The position numbers and the translations under genes were made by a program. A DNA stretch of 64,000 bases, taken from Micrococcaceae bacterium (GTDB lineage Bacteria > Actinomycetota > Actinomycetes > Actinomycetales > Micrococcaceae). The stretch lies in the NCBI GenBank assembly GCA_025465475.1, contig JAODMR010000025.1, positions 39,363-103,362 of the forward strand. Reading direction: 5' to 3'. The notes beneath the pieces are model-generated. The model saw nothing but the letters and a program-made list of their open reading frames with translations. It searched no databases and was not told the origin of the DNA. Positions 34,584 through 44,105 of the stretch are shown in pieces (position 1 is the first letter of the stretch; the number at the start of each line of letters is the position of its first letter).

Positions 34584-35498
34584 TCACCTGCCGACGGGCA
34601 GTTCACCGCGCTCGCTCCCACGGGTGATGGGCACGCGCACGGCGTTGCCCCACTCCGTCCAGGACCCGTCGTAGTTCCGTACCGTGTCAAAGCCCAGCAG
34701 GTACTTCAGCGCGAACCAGGTGTGGCTGGACCGCTCGCCGATGCGGCAGTACGCCACGACGTCGTCACCGGGCTTCAGGCCCGCCTCGTCCAGGTACAGC
34801 GCCTCCAGTTCTTCCCGGCTGCGGTACGTGCCGTCAGCTGCTGCCGCCCTGGCCCACGGGATTGACGCGGCAGTGGGGATGTGGCCCCCGCGCATAGCGC
34901 CCTCCTGGGGGTAGGCGGGCATGTGGGTGCGCTGCCCGGTGTATTCCTCGGGGGACCGGACGTCGATGAGGGGGTTGCCGAAATGGGCCAGCACATCCTC
35001 CTTGAAGGCCCGAATGGGTGCGTCGTTGCGCTCCACCACGGGATATTCCACGGCCGTAACAGTTGTTTCGTCAGTCGTCAGCTCCCGGCCCTCAGCGATC
35101 CACTTGTCCCGGCCGCCGTCGAGCAGGCGTACGTCCTCGTGGCCGAAAAGGGTGAAGACCCACAGCGCGTAGGCTGCCCACCAGTTCGATTTGTCGCCGT
35201 ACAGCACAATCGTCGAGTCGCGGGAGATCCCCTTGGAACCGGCCAGCCGCGCGAAGGCGTTCCCGTCGATGTAGTCCCGGGCGTCGGGATCGTTCAGGTC
35301 CGTGTGCCAGTCGATTTTCACTGCGCCGGGGATGTGGCCGGTCTCGTATAGCAGCACATCCTCATCCGATTCCACGACCACCAGCTTGCCCTCGCTGCCA
35401 CCGGCGGCCAGGGCGTCCGCCAGCCATTGCGTGGAAACCAGGCGCTCGGGATGGGCGTAGGCGGAAAACTTCTCATTGCTATCTGCTGCCAGTGGCAT
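34584..35498 (-). CDS. Sulfurtransferase, tandem-rhodanese (SseA-like)
   Basis: 304 residues with two rhodanese domains. The first (about 15-145) is inactive; the second (about 165-300) holds the active-site loop [14 protein letters not shown] with the catalytic cysteine near residue 257. The loop CRxGxR is the pattern of thiosulfate:cyanide-type sulfurtransferases. The ATG at 35498 has an AAGGAG site 5 nt upstream; the longer frame to 35579 is not needed. SufE follows after 39 bp, so the pair is probably an operon. Confidence 0.92.
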   Translation of the reverse strand: MPLAADSNEKFSAYAHPERLVSTQWLADALAAGGSEGKLVVVESDEDVLLYETGHIPGAVKIDWHTDLNDPDARDYIDGNAFARLAGSKGISRDSTIVLYGDKSNWWAAYALWVFTLFGHEDVRLLDGGRDKWIAEGRELTTDETTVTAVEYPVVERNDAPIRAFKEDVLAHFGNPLIDVRSPEEYTGQRTHMPAYPQEGAMRGGHIPTAASIPWARAAAADGTYRSREELEALYLDEAGLKPGDDVVAYCRIGERSSHTWFALKYLLGFDTVRNYDGSWTEWGNAVRVPITRGSERGELPVGR

Positions 35499-35698
35499 AG
35501 GGCTCCTTCGACGGATTGGGCTTCTTTCCACCCTAACGATCCCCGCAGCCCGAAACTTCCCGTCCGTCACGAAAGGCAACCCGGGGAGGGCCCTTCATGC
35601 TCAACGGCGGCCTGGTTGACGGTATTCTGGCTGTGCGCGACTGCGCCCCGCCTGCGTGTTGAGCAGGTTGATCTTTCCAGGACACGAACGGACCGCAT

Positions 35699-36745
35699 TT
35701 GGTACAGCTTGAGCAACTCTCCGCCCGCACCCCGTCCGTATCGGTCGATGAGCTACTCACCGGTTTCTACCCGTCCCCACGCTTTGGCTCGGTCTCCTTT
35801 GCCAGTTACCGCCCCGACCCCGCCCAGCCCTCCCAGTCCGCGGCGGTCCGGGCGCTGGAACGGTTTGCCGGGACGCTGCACGTGCCCGAAGCGCGGGGGC
35901 TGCGCAAGCTCTTTGGTGGGGCCCGCAAGCCGGAAGGCAAGGCGGGCATCTATCTTGACGGCGGCTTCGGGGTGGGCAAGACACACCTGCTGGCCTCCCT
36001 GTGGCATGCGGTTCCCGGTCCCAAGGCCTTCGGCACGTTTGTTGAGTACACGAACCTGGTCGGGGCGCTGTCCTTCCGTAAGACCGTTGATGCCCTCAGT
36101 GGCTACAAGCTGGTCTGCATTGACGAGTTTGAACTCGATGATCCAGGCGACACCGTGCTGATGTCACGACTGATGCGGGAGTTGGCCGACGCCGGCGTCA
36201 AGCTGGCTGCGACGTCCAACACCCTGCCCGGTTCCCTGGGCGAAGGCCGGTTCGCCGCAGTGGATTTCCAGCGGGAAATCCAGGTGCTGGCTGACCAGTT
36301 CGACGTCGTGCGCATTGACGGTGAGGACTACCGGCACCGAGGTTTGCCGACGCCCCCGTCACCGCTGAGCAACGGTGACCTTGAGGCCGCCATGGAGGCC
36401 GAGTTCGGCGCCGACCACAAAACCGTCGCCATGGACGATTTCGGAACCCTGATCGACCATCTGGCCGGGGTGCACCCGAGCCGTTACCGGCAGCTGATCG
36501 ACGGCATCGACGGCGTGGTCTGGCGGGATGTGGAAACGATCACCGAGCAGTCCGTGGCGCTGCGTTTCGTCGTCCTGGCGGACCGGCTGTACGACAAGGA
36601 CGTGCCCATACTGGCCAGCGGGGTGCCGTTCGACCAGCTGTTCACCGCGGAGATGATGGCCGGCGGGTACCTCAAGAAGTACTTCCGCGCTGTGTCCCGC
36701 CTGACGGCCCTGGCCCGCGAGGCACAGGTCCACGAACCGAGCTAG
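35699..36745 (+). CDS. zapE: ZapE/AFG1-family AAA+ ATPase
   Basis: 348 residues of the AFG1-like ATPase family; the E. coli member ZapE acts at the division ring. Walker A is GGFGVGKTHLLA (near residue 88), Walker B LVCIDEFELDDPGDT, sensor-1 LAATSNTLP. The start is a TTG (MVQLEQLSARTP) without a strong ribosome site; no better in-frame ATG lies nearby. It overlaps the 3' end of benE on the other strand by 4 bp. Role at the septum is known for proteobacteria only. Confidence 0.9.
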   Translation: MVQLEQLSARTPSVSVDELLTGFYPSPRFGSVSFASYRPDPAQPSQSAAVRALERFAGTLHVPEARGLRKLFGGARKPEGKAGIYLDGGFGVGKTHLLASLWHAVPGPKAFGTFVEYTNLVGALSFRKTVDALSGYKLVCIDEFELDDPGDTVLMSRLMRELADAGVKLAATSNTLPGSLGEGRFAAVDFQREIQVLADQFDVVRIDGEDYRHRGLPTPPSPLSNGDLEAAMEAEFGADHKTVAMDDFGTLIDHLAGVHPSRYRQLIDGIDGVVWRDVETITEQSVALRFVVLADRLYDKDVPILASGVPFDQLFTAEMMAGGYLKKYFRAVSRLTALAREAQVHEPS

Positions 36746-37925
36746 GGGGAGGGCCGCCGCAGCACGCCCCGCACCAGCAGGCCGGCCAGCAGCGCCCAGA
36801 ACGCGGCGCCGATGCCGGCCAGGCTGAGCCCTGAGGCGGCCACCAGGAAGGTCACCGCCGCGCCGGTCCGTTCGCTGGGATCGGACAGTGCCGCGGAGAT
36901 GGCGCCGGCCAGGGTTCCCAGCAGGGCCAGGCCGGCCACCGTTTCCAGCACTCCCGCCGGGGCAGCTGCGGCCAGGCCCACCAGGGCGGCTGAGAACAGG
37001 GCCAGCACCAGGTAGGACCACCCCGAACTGAACGCGGCGATCCACCGGCGGCCCCGGTCCGGGCCAGCCTCCTCGCCGGCCGCCAGGGCAGCGCTCAGGG
37101 CGGCCAGGTTCACGGCGTGTCCCCCGAGGGTCGCGGCGGCCACGGTTCCGGCGCCGGTCACCAGCATCGCTGACCGCCAGGGGGCCTGAAACCCGAATGA
37201 CTTCAGCACCGCAGCCCCGGGAATGTTCTGCGACGCCATGGTCACGACGTAGAGCGGCAGGGCTATCCCCGCCAGCGCCGGCCAGCTCAGGACGGGCACG
37301 GTCCAGCTGAAGGACGGCAGCAGCGCAGTTGGCGCCGGAGCTCCGGTAACCACCAGGTTCGTTCCGATGCAGGCCAGGGCCACGAGCATGGCGCCGGGCA
37401 CCGCCCAGCGGGCGGCGTAGCGGGTCAGCAGCAGCCAGCTGAGCAGAATCGGAAGAACCAGCAGGGGGGTGGTGCCCAGGGACCGGAACGGGGCCAGGCA
37501 CAGCGGCAGCAGCACCCCGGCAAGCATGGCCTGCGCCAGGGGCACCGGAATACGGCCGATCAACGATCCCAGTGCCGGGAGCAGGCCGGTCAGACCAATG
37601 AGCAGCCCAACGGCCAGGAACGCTCCAACGGCAGCCGGCCACCCGCCGTCGGGCATCCCCGCTCCGGCCAGCAGCGCCGCGCCGGGGGTCGACCAGGCCA
37701 GCGTCACCGGCATGCGGGTGCGCCGGACAACAGCAGGATGCCCAGGCTGAAGGCGACGGTCAGGGCCAGCAGGCCTGAGGCAGCCTGACCTTGGCTGGCG
37801 CCGACTGCGCGCAGGCCCGCCAGGACAACGGCGAACGACGACGTGAAGCCGACGAGGGCGGTGACCACGCCGGCGAGGATTGGCCGGGACAGGCCGACGT
37901 CGGGCAGTGTTGGTGCGGTGGTCAT
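36742..37925 (-). pseudogene. benE: benE-like benzoate/H+ symporter, frameshifted
   Basis: The N-terminal 66 or so residues (MTTAPTLPDVGLSRPILAG..., ending GILLLSG) are in one frame, and the rest (RTRMPVTLAWSTPGAALLAG ... to the stop at 36742) is in another. Restoring one base at about 37724-37730 (TCC-GGC to TCC-TGG-CGC) would give a single frame of about 395 codons, the usual BenE length with about 12 membrane helices. So either a 1-bp deletion has broken the gene or the sequence has an error. No other benzoate genes are nearby, so the true substrate is unclear. Confidence 0.88.
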
Positions 37926-37988
37926 GGTAGGGCTCCTGCGGCGGGGAATCGGATCTCCTCGGTTGTATCCCAGACTCCGTTAAACGCC

Positions 37989-38030
37989 AAAGGCGCTGAC
38001 ACTGCCTCCCGGCAGGGCCAGCGCCCCTTT
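37989..38030 (-). terminator. Terminator downstream of the antitoxin-like gene
   Basis: Nested hairpin: AAAGGCGCTG pairs with CAGCGCCCCTTT (one extra C pair bulged), enclosing a second stem CTGCC-tccc-GGCAG. It lies between the end of the small antitoxin gene and the start of benE, both leftward. Confidence 0.65.
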
Positions 38031-38096
38031 GACGCAATACTCAGGCGAAGGGAATCAGAGTTAACTCTGTCCGCGTTGCCGGCAGGCTGCGACAGC

Positions 38097-38303
38097 CTAC
38101 GCGGCAGGACCGTCCTTTTTGCCGCCCAGGTTCGAAAGGAATCCGGTTGCGGCGTTCTGGACACCGTCGATCTGACCCTTGAACTTCTCACCCGTCTTGC
38201 TGTCGACAAACGCGCCAGCCTTCGAGATGCCGTTCTTGATGGTCTCTTGGTTGCCACCAATCAGATCCGCGGCCTTGCCCTTGATGCTGTCAAATACAGA
38301 CAC
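38097..38303 (-). CDS. MT0933-like antitoxin homologue
   Basis: A 68-residue lysine-rich helical protein (MSVFDSIKGKAADLIGGNQE, AGAFVDSKTGEKFKGQID, ending LGGKKDGPAA). The FVDxKTGxKF block and overall layout match the small MT0933-type family, annotated as antitoxin in actinobacteria. A GTG start with GGGAGG 5 nt upstream was chosen; the long in-frame ORF through the tRNA genes is an artefact. No toxin gene is adjacent, and many family members are solitary, so a toxin-antitoxin function is doubtful. It shares its upstream side with the tRNA cluster. Confidence 0.75.
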   Translation of the reverse strand: MSVFDSIKGKAADLIGGNQETIKNGISKAGAFVDSKTGEKFKGQIDGVQNAATGFLSNLGGKKDGPAA

Positions 38304-38414
38304 GCGCACCTCCCTTCCCTCTGTGGAGCCATTGCGCTCCGCTGTCCTTAAGCCTAAACCGCTCCGCGCCGACGGTCCATGCCGTTCTCTGGCGGCGAAA
38401 CGCAAAAGGGCAAC

Positions 38415-38441
38415 AAAAAAGGCAGCCCCATGGGGGCTGCC
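38415..38441 (-). terminator. Terminator of the leftward tRNA cluster
   Basis: GGCAGCCCC / GGGGCTGCC stem (9 bp, loop ATG) with six Ts following in the leftward direction (AAAAAA at 38415-38420 on the plus strand). Ends the Gly-Cys-Val tRNA transcript. Confidence 0.9.
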
Positions 38442-38449
38442 TTTGTTAG

Positions 38450-38521
38450 TGGGCGATACTGGGATCGAACCAGTGACCTCTTCCGTGTCAGGGAAGCGCG
38501 CTACCGCTGCGCCAATCGCCC
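38450..38521 (-). tRNA. tRNA-Val (GAC)
   Basis: 72 nt. Acceptor stem GGGCGAT pairs with ATCGCCC. The anticodon loop CTGACAC reads GAC. The T-arm has GGTTCGATCCC. CCA is not encoded; discriminator A. Nearly identical in arms to the Val-CAC gene at 39134. Confidence 0.95.
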
Positions 38522-38566
38522 AGATCAGCACTATCAACTGCCGAAAACTGGATGTACCGCCAGGAG

Positions 38567-38640
38567 TGGAGGTGGGAACGGGATTCGAACCCGTGTACGC
38601 GGCTTTGCAGGCCGCTGCCTCGCCTCTCGGCCACCCCACC
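38567..38640 (-). tRNA. tRNA-Cys (GCA)
   Basis: 74 nt including encoded CCA. The anticodon loop CTGCAAA gives GCA. Discriminator U73 and the GGGTTCGAATCCC T-arm fit tRNA-Cys. Acceptor GGTGGGG pairs with TCCCACC with one G-U closing pair. Cotranscribed with the flanking tRNA-Gly and tRNA-Val. Confidence 0.95.
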
Positions 38641-38695
38641 GTGCCGTTGACCAACATTCCGAGGGAACCTGGACCACGTCTGACAGTGTCCTGCG

Positions 38696-38767
38696 AGCGG
38701 ATGACGAGATTCGAACTCGCGACCCTCACCTTGGCAAGGTGATGCTCTACCACTGAGCCACATCCGC
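38696..38767 (-). tRNA. tRNA-Gly (GCC)
   Basis: 72 nt. Acceptor GCGGATG pairs with CATCCGC. The anticodon loop TTGCCAA gives GCC. The T-arm is GAGTTCGAATCTC. CCA not encoded. First tRNA of the leftward cluster. Confidence 0.95.
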
Positions 38768-38862
38768 AGAAGGAACAGTCCGGATTGCTCCGATCAGTGA
38801 CTCAAACCCGGCTTCCAGATGATCTGTTTTCCAGAAGTTCTCGTCGTGTTCCTGCGATAAAA

Positions 38863-38892
38863 ACTCTACCGGACAGTTTCCGCAAACGCCAA
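38863..38892 (-). promoter_or_regulatory. Promoter of the leftward tRNA cluster
   Basis: On the minus strand TTGGCG (38892-38887), an 18-nt spacer and TAGAGT (38868-38863) are placed about 95 nt before tRNA-Gly. The 366-bp gap 38768-39133 otherwise holds no ORF that I can support; it must also carry the promoter of the rightward tRNA-Val, for which TAGTCT at 39083 is a weak -10 candidate. Confidence 0.45.
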
Positions 38893-39133
38893 ATTGAGCC
38901 CCGAGCGGGTGCCGGCGACCCTGTGGAAAGCCCCCTCCCGCCCCGGAATTGCGCGGAAGTTGGGGATTACACCGGTGTGGTTTTCGCGGTCTTCAACCCC
39001 CGTTTTTGCCCCCGGCGGGGTCCGGAGCGGCACGTGATTCAGGACACGCTGGGCGAATTAGGACTCCGTGGCTCCCATCCGTTAGTCTTTTCAAGCAACG
39101 CGGAAGCGCCCGGTTCTTTTCGGGTTCTCCAGC

Positions 39134-39205
39134 GGGCGATTGGCGCAGTGGTAGCGCGCTTCGTTCACACCGAAGAGGTCACTGGTTCGAACCCAGTATC
39201 GCCCA
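39134..39205 (+). tRNA. tRNA-Val (CAC)
   Basis: 72 nt. Acceptor GGGCGAT / ATCGCCC. The anticodon loop TTCACAC gives CAC. The T-arm is GGTTCGAACCC. CCA not encoded. Divergent from the Gly-Cys-Val cluster, and a paralogue of its Val-GAC member. Confidence 0.95.
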
Positions 39206-39235
39206 CCGAATACAGCCCCTTTTCCGAGCTTGAAC

Positions 39236-39257
39236 AGCCCGTTGGAGGGGCTTTTTT
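39236..39257 (+). terminator. Terminator of tRNA-Val (CAC)
   Basis: AGCCC-gttggag-GGGCT stem followed by six Ts. An alternative longer pairing uses AGCCCC at 39213. Confidence 0.8.
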
Positions 39258-39331
39258 GTGTGCCCGCCCAGCGTGCACGGCTGCCGGGAGGCGCTTCGTA
39301 AAACGTCGGCGCCCAGTGGAATAGTTGAGAT

Positions 39332-40171
39332 ATGACTTCCCCAGCTCTAGCCCACGCCACCGAATTTGGCCGGATGTACGCCCGATCCCTGCGTGACACT
39401 CCGAGCATGCCGTCCATCACCACGGTCATCTCCCAGCAGGCCACCACCCTGGACGGCTGGATCGGCTACATGGCTGCCAACTCGCTGGCGCAGCACCCCA
39501 GGCTGACGGAGGCCGTCGGAAATCCCTCCCAGTTGCGGACCATTGTTCGTGACTCGAGCAACGCCGCCGAAAAGTACCGGGACGCTGCCGCAGCCCGCGG
39601 TGACCGGGTCCACACGTACTGCGAACAGGTGTCCCTCCGGGCCATGGGGCGGGCCCACCGCATGCCGGAAGCCCGCGCCGCGCTGGCCGAGAACGGGGAG
39701 GAACGCTTCGCCGCCAGCTTTGACGCCTGGTGGGAGACGTACAAGGTGGAGCCGGTCGCCCCGGAGATCACTGTCTGGAATTCCACCGTCGGCTACGCCG
39801 GAACCCTTGACCTGGTGGCGCGCATCGGTGGCAGGCTCTGCCTGATCGACTTCAAAACCAAGGGAACCGACCGCAACGGAGCCGTCAAGCCCATGGATGA
39901 CAAGGTGGTCATGCAACTGGTGGCCGGCATGAAGGCGGAGGAGGGGTTGGTGGACGCCGACGCCGGGACCTGGGAGCCGTGGCGCTACGGCGAGGACCCC
40001 ATCCTGCTCGGCGTAGCGGTGGGGGAAACCGAAGTCCGGGCCATGCGCGCCAACCCGGAGGTCCTGAAGTACCACTGGTTCAAGTTCTGCGCACTGCGCC
40101 GGTTGTGGCAGGCCGCCGCGGACAGCAAGGCCGCCGGCACGGCCCTGCTGCCGATCGCCCCACCGGCCTGA
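39332..40171 (+). CDS. PD-(D/E)XK nuclease superfamily protein (RecB/Cas4-like)
   Basis: 279 residues. The motifs fit the RecB-type nuclease fold: GDRVHTYCEQV (H94), PEITVWN (E145), GYAGTLDLVA (D160), LCLIDFKTKG (D173-x-K175) and MQLVAG (Q195). This suggests a metal-dependent exonuclease acting on DNA or RNA ends, but no helicase or Fe-S cysteine partner is present, unlike Cas4 or AddB. A stand-alone gene between tRNA-Val and def, conserved in Arthrobacter-type genomes as a hypothetical protein. In vivo role unknown. Confidence 0.75.
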   Translation: MTSPALAHATEFGRMYARSLRDTPSMPSITTVISQQATTLDGWIGYMAANSLAQHPRLTEAVGNPSQLRTIVRDSSNAAEKYRDAAAARGDRVHTYCEQVSLRAMGRAHRMPEARAALAENGEERFAASFDAWWETYKVEPVAPEITVWNSTVGYAGTLDLVARIGGRLCLIDFKTKGTDRNGAVKPMDDKVVMQLVAGMKAEEGLVDADAGTWEPWRYGEDPILLGVAVGETEVRAMRANPEVLKYHWFKFCALRRLWQAAADSKAAGTALLPIAPPA

Positions 40172-40269
40172 TGACGAATCCAACTAGACTGGAACCTGCC
40201 CCATTGGCGGGCCGCCGGGTCCTCCGGAGCCCGGCCAATCGCACCAACAGCAGGAGGTAGGTTCCCCGC

Positions 40270-40848
40270 ATGGCAATCCTGAGCATCCGCATCATCGGTG
40301 ATCCGGTCCTACGGACCGTCGCGGAACCGGTCACGGAGTTCGGCCCCGAACTGGCCAAACTCGTTGCGGACATGATGGACACCATGGAGGACGTCGACGG
40401 TGCCGGCCTGGCCGCACCCCAGGTCGGAGTCAGCCAGCGCGTCTTCACCTATCAGGTGAACGGCGAACGGGGACACATCATCAATCCGGTGCTGGAAAAC
40501 AGCGACGATGATCAGCCGGACGGAGTTGAGGGATGCCTCTCGGTCCCCGGGCTGGGCTTCCCGGTCCGACGTAGGCGCTGGACCCGGGTGACCGGGGTGG
40601 ACCAGGACGGGCAACCCGTCACCGTCGAGGGGGAAGGCATGCTGGCCCGGGCGTTCCAGCACGAAACGGATCACCTCGACGGAATCCTGTACGTGGACCG
40701 GCTGGAGGGCGAGGACCGGAAGAAGGCCCTCCGCGCCATCCGCAACGCCGGCTATGAGGCGGTCACTGAACGCACCACCAGCCAACGGGCCCGCACCGTG
40801 GAATCAAGTTTCGGCGCCTTCGCGGCCAAACCCGGGACCGGCGCGTGA
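40270..40848 (+). CDS. def: Peptide deformylase
   Basis: 192 residues. Removes the N-formyl group from new proteins. Motif 1 GAGLAAPQVG (near residue 44), motif 2 EGCLSVPG with the metal-binding cysteine and motif 3 QHETDHLDG with the two histidines and catalytic Glu are all present. An unusually long gap (about 12 nt) separates the AGGAGGT ribosome site from the ATG. TAGACT at 40185 is a possible -10. Its stop overlaps the fmt start by 4 bp, matching their paired roles. Confidence 0.97.
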   Translation: MAILSIRIIGDPVLRTVAEPVTEFGPELAKLVADMMDTMEDVDGAGLAAPQVGVSQRVFTYQVNGERGHIINPVLENSDDDQPDGVEGCLSVPGLGFPVRRRRWTRVTGVDQDGQPVTVEGEGMLARAFQHETDHLDGILYVDRLEGEDRKKALRAIRNAGYEAVTERTTSQRARTVESSFGAFAAKPGTGA

Positions 40849-41765
40849 AGGTCCTTTTCGCCGGCACGCCCGCCGTCGCAATTCCCTCCCTGGACGCCCT
40901 GGTGGAGGCCGGATTCGACGTCGTCGGCGTCCTGACCCGCCCCGACGCCCCGGTGGGGCGCAAGCGCGTCCTCACCCCGTCACCGGTCGCCCAACGGGCC
41001 CGGGAACTTGGGCTGCCGGTGCTGCACGCCGCCAAGGTGGATGAGTCCACGACTCAAGCCATCGCCGCGCTGCAGCCGGATGTCGCCGCAGTGGTCGCCT
41101 ACGGGGCACTGGTCCCGCAAGCCGCCCTCGATGTGCCGGTGCACGGGTGGATCAACCTGCACTTTTCGCTGCTGCCCGCCTGGCGTGGTGCCGCCCCCGT
41201 CCAGCACGCCATCCTGGCCGGGGAGGAGGTCACCGGGGCCTCCACGTTCTTGCTGGAGAAGGGCCTGGACACCGGTCCCGTGTTCGACACCCTCACCGAA
41301 CCCATCGGCCCCGCCGACACCGGATCGACACTGCTGGAACGGCTCTCGCACAGCGGGGCCGCGCTGCTGGCAAGGACCCTGGCCGCGATCGACGCAGGCC
41401 AGGCCACCAAGACGCCCCAGCAGGGAACCGTGTCGCTGGCGCCGAAACTCACGCTGCAGGACGGCCACATCGACTGGGCCCGGCCGGCCGAAGCAGTCGA
41501 CTGGCGGATCCGGGGGGTGACGGCGGAGCCCGGCGCCTGGACGGAACTGGGGGAGCAGCGGCTCAAGGTCGGGCCCGTGCTGCTGCGCCCGGACGTGACC
41601 GACCTGGAGCCTGGAGCCCTCCGCGTTCTTGACCGGCAGGTGCAGGTCGGCACCGGCTCGCATGCAGTCCAGCTTCAACAGGTACAGCCGGCAGGCAAAA
41701 AACTTATGCAGGCGACCGACTGGGTCCGGGGCCTGGCACAGACAGAAGGCGTGGTACTCAAGTGA
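40845..41765 (+). CDS. fmt: Methionyl-tRNA formyltransferase
   Basis: 306 residues. Formylates Met-tRNA(fMet) for initiation. The formyl-transfer domain (about 1-190) starts MKVLFAGTPAVAIPSLDALV and has the folate loop INLHFSLLPAWRGAAPVQHA; the OB-like C-terminal domain (about 205-306) contains IRGVTAEPGAW. The GTG start overlaps the def stop. The stop overlaps the rsmB GTG. Confidence 0.97.
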   Translation: MKVLFAGTPAVAIPSLDALVEAGFDVVGVLTRPDAPVGRKRVLTPSPVAQRARELGLPVLHAAKVDESTTQAIAALQPDVAAVVAYGALVPQAALDVPVHGWINLHFSLLPAWRGAAPVQHAILAGEEVTGASTFLLEKGLDTGPVFDTLTEPIGPADTGSTLLERLSHSGAALLARTLAAIDAGQATKTPQQGTVSLAPKLTLQDGHIDWARPAEAVDWRIRGVTAEPGAWTELGEQRLKVGPVLLRPDVTDLEPGALRVLDRQVQVGTGSHAVQLQQVQPAGKKLMQATDWVRGLAQTEGVVLK

Positions 41766-43336
41766 GCGGCAGCACAGGAAACTCCGGACGCCCGGAACGG
41801 GCCCCGCGCGGCAATGGCGGCGCCCAGGACGGAGCAGGCGGATCCCGGAGCGGTTCGGGCAACACCAGCCGCCGGAACGCCGCGGGCCGGGAGCGGAACC
41901 GCTCAGCGCAACGCTCCTTCACCTCCTCAGCACCGGCCGAACGGACCCGCCGCGCGGACCCCGCCCGCCTGGTTGCCTTCGAGGTCCTCCGCGCCGTGTC
42001 CAGCGAGGACGCCTACGCCAACCTGGTGCTCCCGGCGCGGATCCGCCACCATGGGCTGGACCGACGCGACGCCGGGTTCGCCACCGAACTGGCCTACGGA
42101 GCCCTCCGCGGCCAGGGCACCTACGACGCGGTGCTGGCCCGCTGCGTGGACCGGTCCCTGGACAAACTTGATCCGGCCATCCTGGACGCGCTGCGGATCG
42201 GCGCGCACCAGCTGCTGGCCATGCGGGTCCCGGCCCATGCCGCCCTCGACCAGACCGTGGGACTGGCCCGGGCCGTCATCGGGGCCGGCCCGTCAGCCCT
42301 CATCAACGCCGTGTTGCGTAAAGTGGCTGCCGCTTCCCTCGCCGAATGGACGGCGCAGCTGACGGACGGCGTCACGGACCCCACCAAACGCGCCGCCTTG
42401 GAACACTCCCACCCGGAATGGATCGTCCGCGCCATGCGTCAATCACTGGTGGCCCACGGCCGGGACGCCACGGAAATCACCGCCCTGCTGGAAGCTGACA
42501 ACGCAGCCCCCGTGGTGAACCTGGTGGCCCTGCCCGGACTGGGCGACCTGTCCGACGCCCTGGACGCGGGCTTTACCGCCGGAGACCTGGCGCCGGACTC
42601 GGCCCTGTCCAGCGGCGGGGACCCTGGCAGGATTCCCGGTGTCCGGGCCGGCACCGTCCGCGTGCAGGACGTCGGATCGCAGCTGGTGGCCCGCGCCCTG
42701 GCCGCCGCCGAACTGCTCCCCGGCTCCGATGACCGCTGGCTGGACCTGTGCGCCGGCCCTGGCGGCAAGGCGGCCCTGCTCGCCGCCCTGGCCACGGAGC
42801 GCGGCGCGACGCTGCTGGCGAACGAGCCGGCCGAACACCGGGCACGGCTGGTGCGGCAATCCCTCGCCCCGATCCCCGCCCACGCCTGGTCCGTCCGGGT
42901 CGGCGACGGCCGCGAGCTCGGTCAACAGCAGCCCGACGCTTTCGACCGGATCCTGGTGGACGCACCCTGCACCGGACTCGGCGCGCTGCGCCGACGCCCC
43001 GAGGCGCGCTGGCGCCGGACCCCTACCGACGTGGCGGAACTCGGGCCCCTGCAGCGCGAATTGCTCCAATCGGCGCTGAGCGCGGTACGGCCCGGCGGCG
43101 TGGTCGCCTATGCCACCTGCTCCCCGCACCCGGCGGAGACCATCGCCGTCGTCGAAGACGTGCTGCGCAAGCGGAACGACCTGGAACTGCTGAACGCCGG
43201 CCAGGCCTTCGACGCCGTCAGCCTGACCGGGCACCTGTCCGCCGGCAACGGCCAAACCGCCCAGCTGTGGCCCCACCTGCACCAGACCGACGCCATGTTC
43301 CTGGCCCTGATCCGCAAGAAAGGCAACGCCTCATGA
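41762..43336 (+). CDS. rsmB: 16S rRNA (cytosine-C5) methyltransferase with NusB domain
   Basis: 524 residues. A disordered, Arg/Gly/Ser-rich N-terminus (about 1-65) precedes a NusB-like RNA-binding domain (about 70-210, with [18 protein letters not shown]) and a SAM domain: [35 protein letters not shown] (motif IV Pro-Cys) and [12 protein letters not shown] (catalytic Thr-Cys). GTG start overlapping fmt, stop overlapping rpe. It modifies C967-equivalent in 16S rRNA by homology. Confidence 0.94.
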   Translation: MSGSTGNSGRPERAPRGNGGAQDGAGGSRSGSGNTSRRNAAGRERNRSAQRSFTSSAPAERTRRADPARLVAFEVLRAVSSEDAYANLVLPARIRHHGLDRRDAGFATELAYGALRGQGTYDAVLARCVDRSLDKLDPAILDALRIGAHQLLAMRVPAHAALDQTVGLARAVIGAGPSALINAVLRKVAAASLAEWTAQLTDGVTDPTKRAALEHSHPEWIVRAMRQSLVAHGRDATEITALLEADNAAPVVNLVALPGLGDLSDALDAGFTAGDLAPDSALSSGGDPGRIPGVRAGTVRVQDVGSQLVARALAAAELLPGSDDRWLDLCAGPGGKAALLAALATERGATLLANEPAEHRARLVRQSLAPIPAHAWSVRVGDGRELGQQQPDAFDRILVDAPCTGLGALRRRPEARWRRTPTDVAELGPLQRELLQSALSAVRPGGVVAYATCSPHPAETIAVVEDVLRKRNDLELLNAGQAFDAVSLTGHLSAGNGQTAQLWPHLHQTDAMFLALIRKKGNAS

Positions 43337-44013
43337 CTCCTCCACCGAACCGGCAGTGCCGCATCCACCCCAGCATCCTTTCCGCCGACTTCGCTAACCT
43401 GCAGTCCGAACTGAAGCGCATCTCCACCGCCGACGCCGTCCATGTGGACGTCATGGACAACCACTTCGTGCCGAACCTGACCCTGGGCCTTCCCGTCGTC
43501 ACCCGCATCCAGGAGGTCAGCCCGGTCCCCCTGGATGTGCACCTGATGATCAGCGACGTGGACCGCTGGGCACCCGACTACGCCAAGGCAGGCGCCGCGT
43601 CGGTGACCTTCCACGCCGAGGCCTCCGCCGCTCCCATCAAACTCGCCCGCGAACTGCGGGCGCTGGGCAGCCGCGCGGCCATGGCACTGCGGCCCGCCAC
43701 ACCCGTGGAGCCCTACCTGGACCTGCTCCCCGAACTGGACATGCTGCTGATCATGACCGTGGAACCAGGCTTCGGTGGCCAGGAATTCCTCGACGTGATG
43801 CTGCCCAAGATCCGCCGGGCCCGGGCCGCCATTGACGGCTCCGGAGCAGACGTGGCCATCCAGGTGGACGGGGGAGTCTCCGCTGACACCATCACCCGTG
43901 CCGCCGAAGCCGGGGCTGACGTCTTCGTGGCCGGCTCCGCCGTCTACAACGCCAGCGACCCGGAAGCCGTCATCGCCTCCCTCCGCACCGCAGGACAGCA
44001 GGCCATCGGCTAG
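43333..44013 (+). CDS. rpe: Ribulose-phosphate 3-epimerase
   Basis: 226 residues from the ATG overlapping the rsmB stop. Interconverts ribulose 5-phosphate and xylulose 5-phosphate in the pentose phosphate pathway. TIM-barrel landmarks: [44 protein letters not shown] and IQVDGGVS. The metal-binding His/Asp residues are intact. Its position just before the FMN riboswitch links ribulose phosphate supply with riboflavin synthesis, although it is on the upstream transcript. Confidence 0.96.
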   Translation: MTPPPNRQCRIHPSILSADFANLQSELKRISTADAVHVDVMDNHFVPNLTLGLPVVTRIQEVSPVPLDVHLMISDVDRWAPDYAKAGAASVTFHAEASAAPIKLARELRALGSRAAMALRPATPVEPYLDLLPELDMLLIMTVEPGFGGQEFLDVMLPKIRRARAAIDGSGADVAIQVDGGVSADTITRAAEAGADVFVAGSAVYNASDPEAVIASLRTAGQQAIG

Positions 44014-44105
44014 GGAATGTCTGCTGCCCGCCGAGTGTTACACACTGCACGGAACAACAGCTCTGCGGCTGTCAATCCGTGAGAAGATTTATACGCAATA
44101 AATAA

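Noticed and set aside
38097..38303. Complete toxin-antitoxin module
   Set aside because: Only an antitoxin-like protein is present; no toxin ORF lies on either side.
38097..38753. 218-residue protein spanning the tRNA genes
   Set aside because: The frame reads through two tRNA genes and the tRNA terminator; only the last 68 codons fit a protein family.
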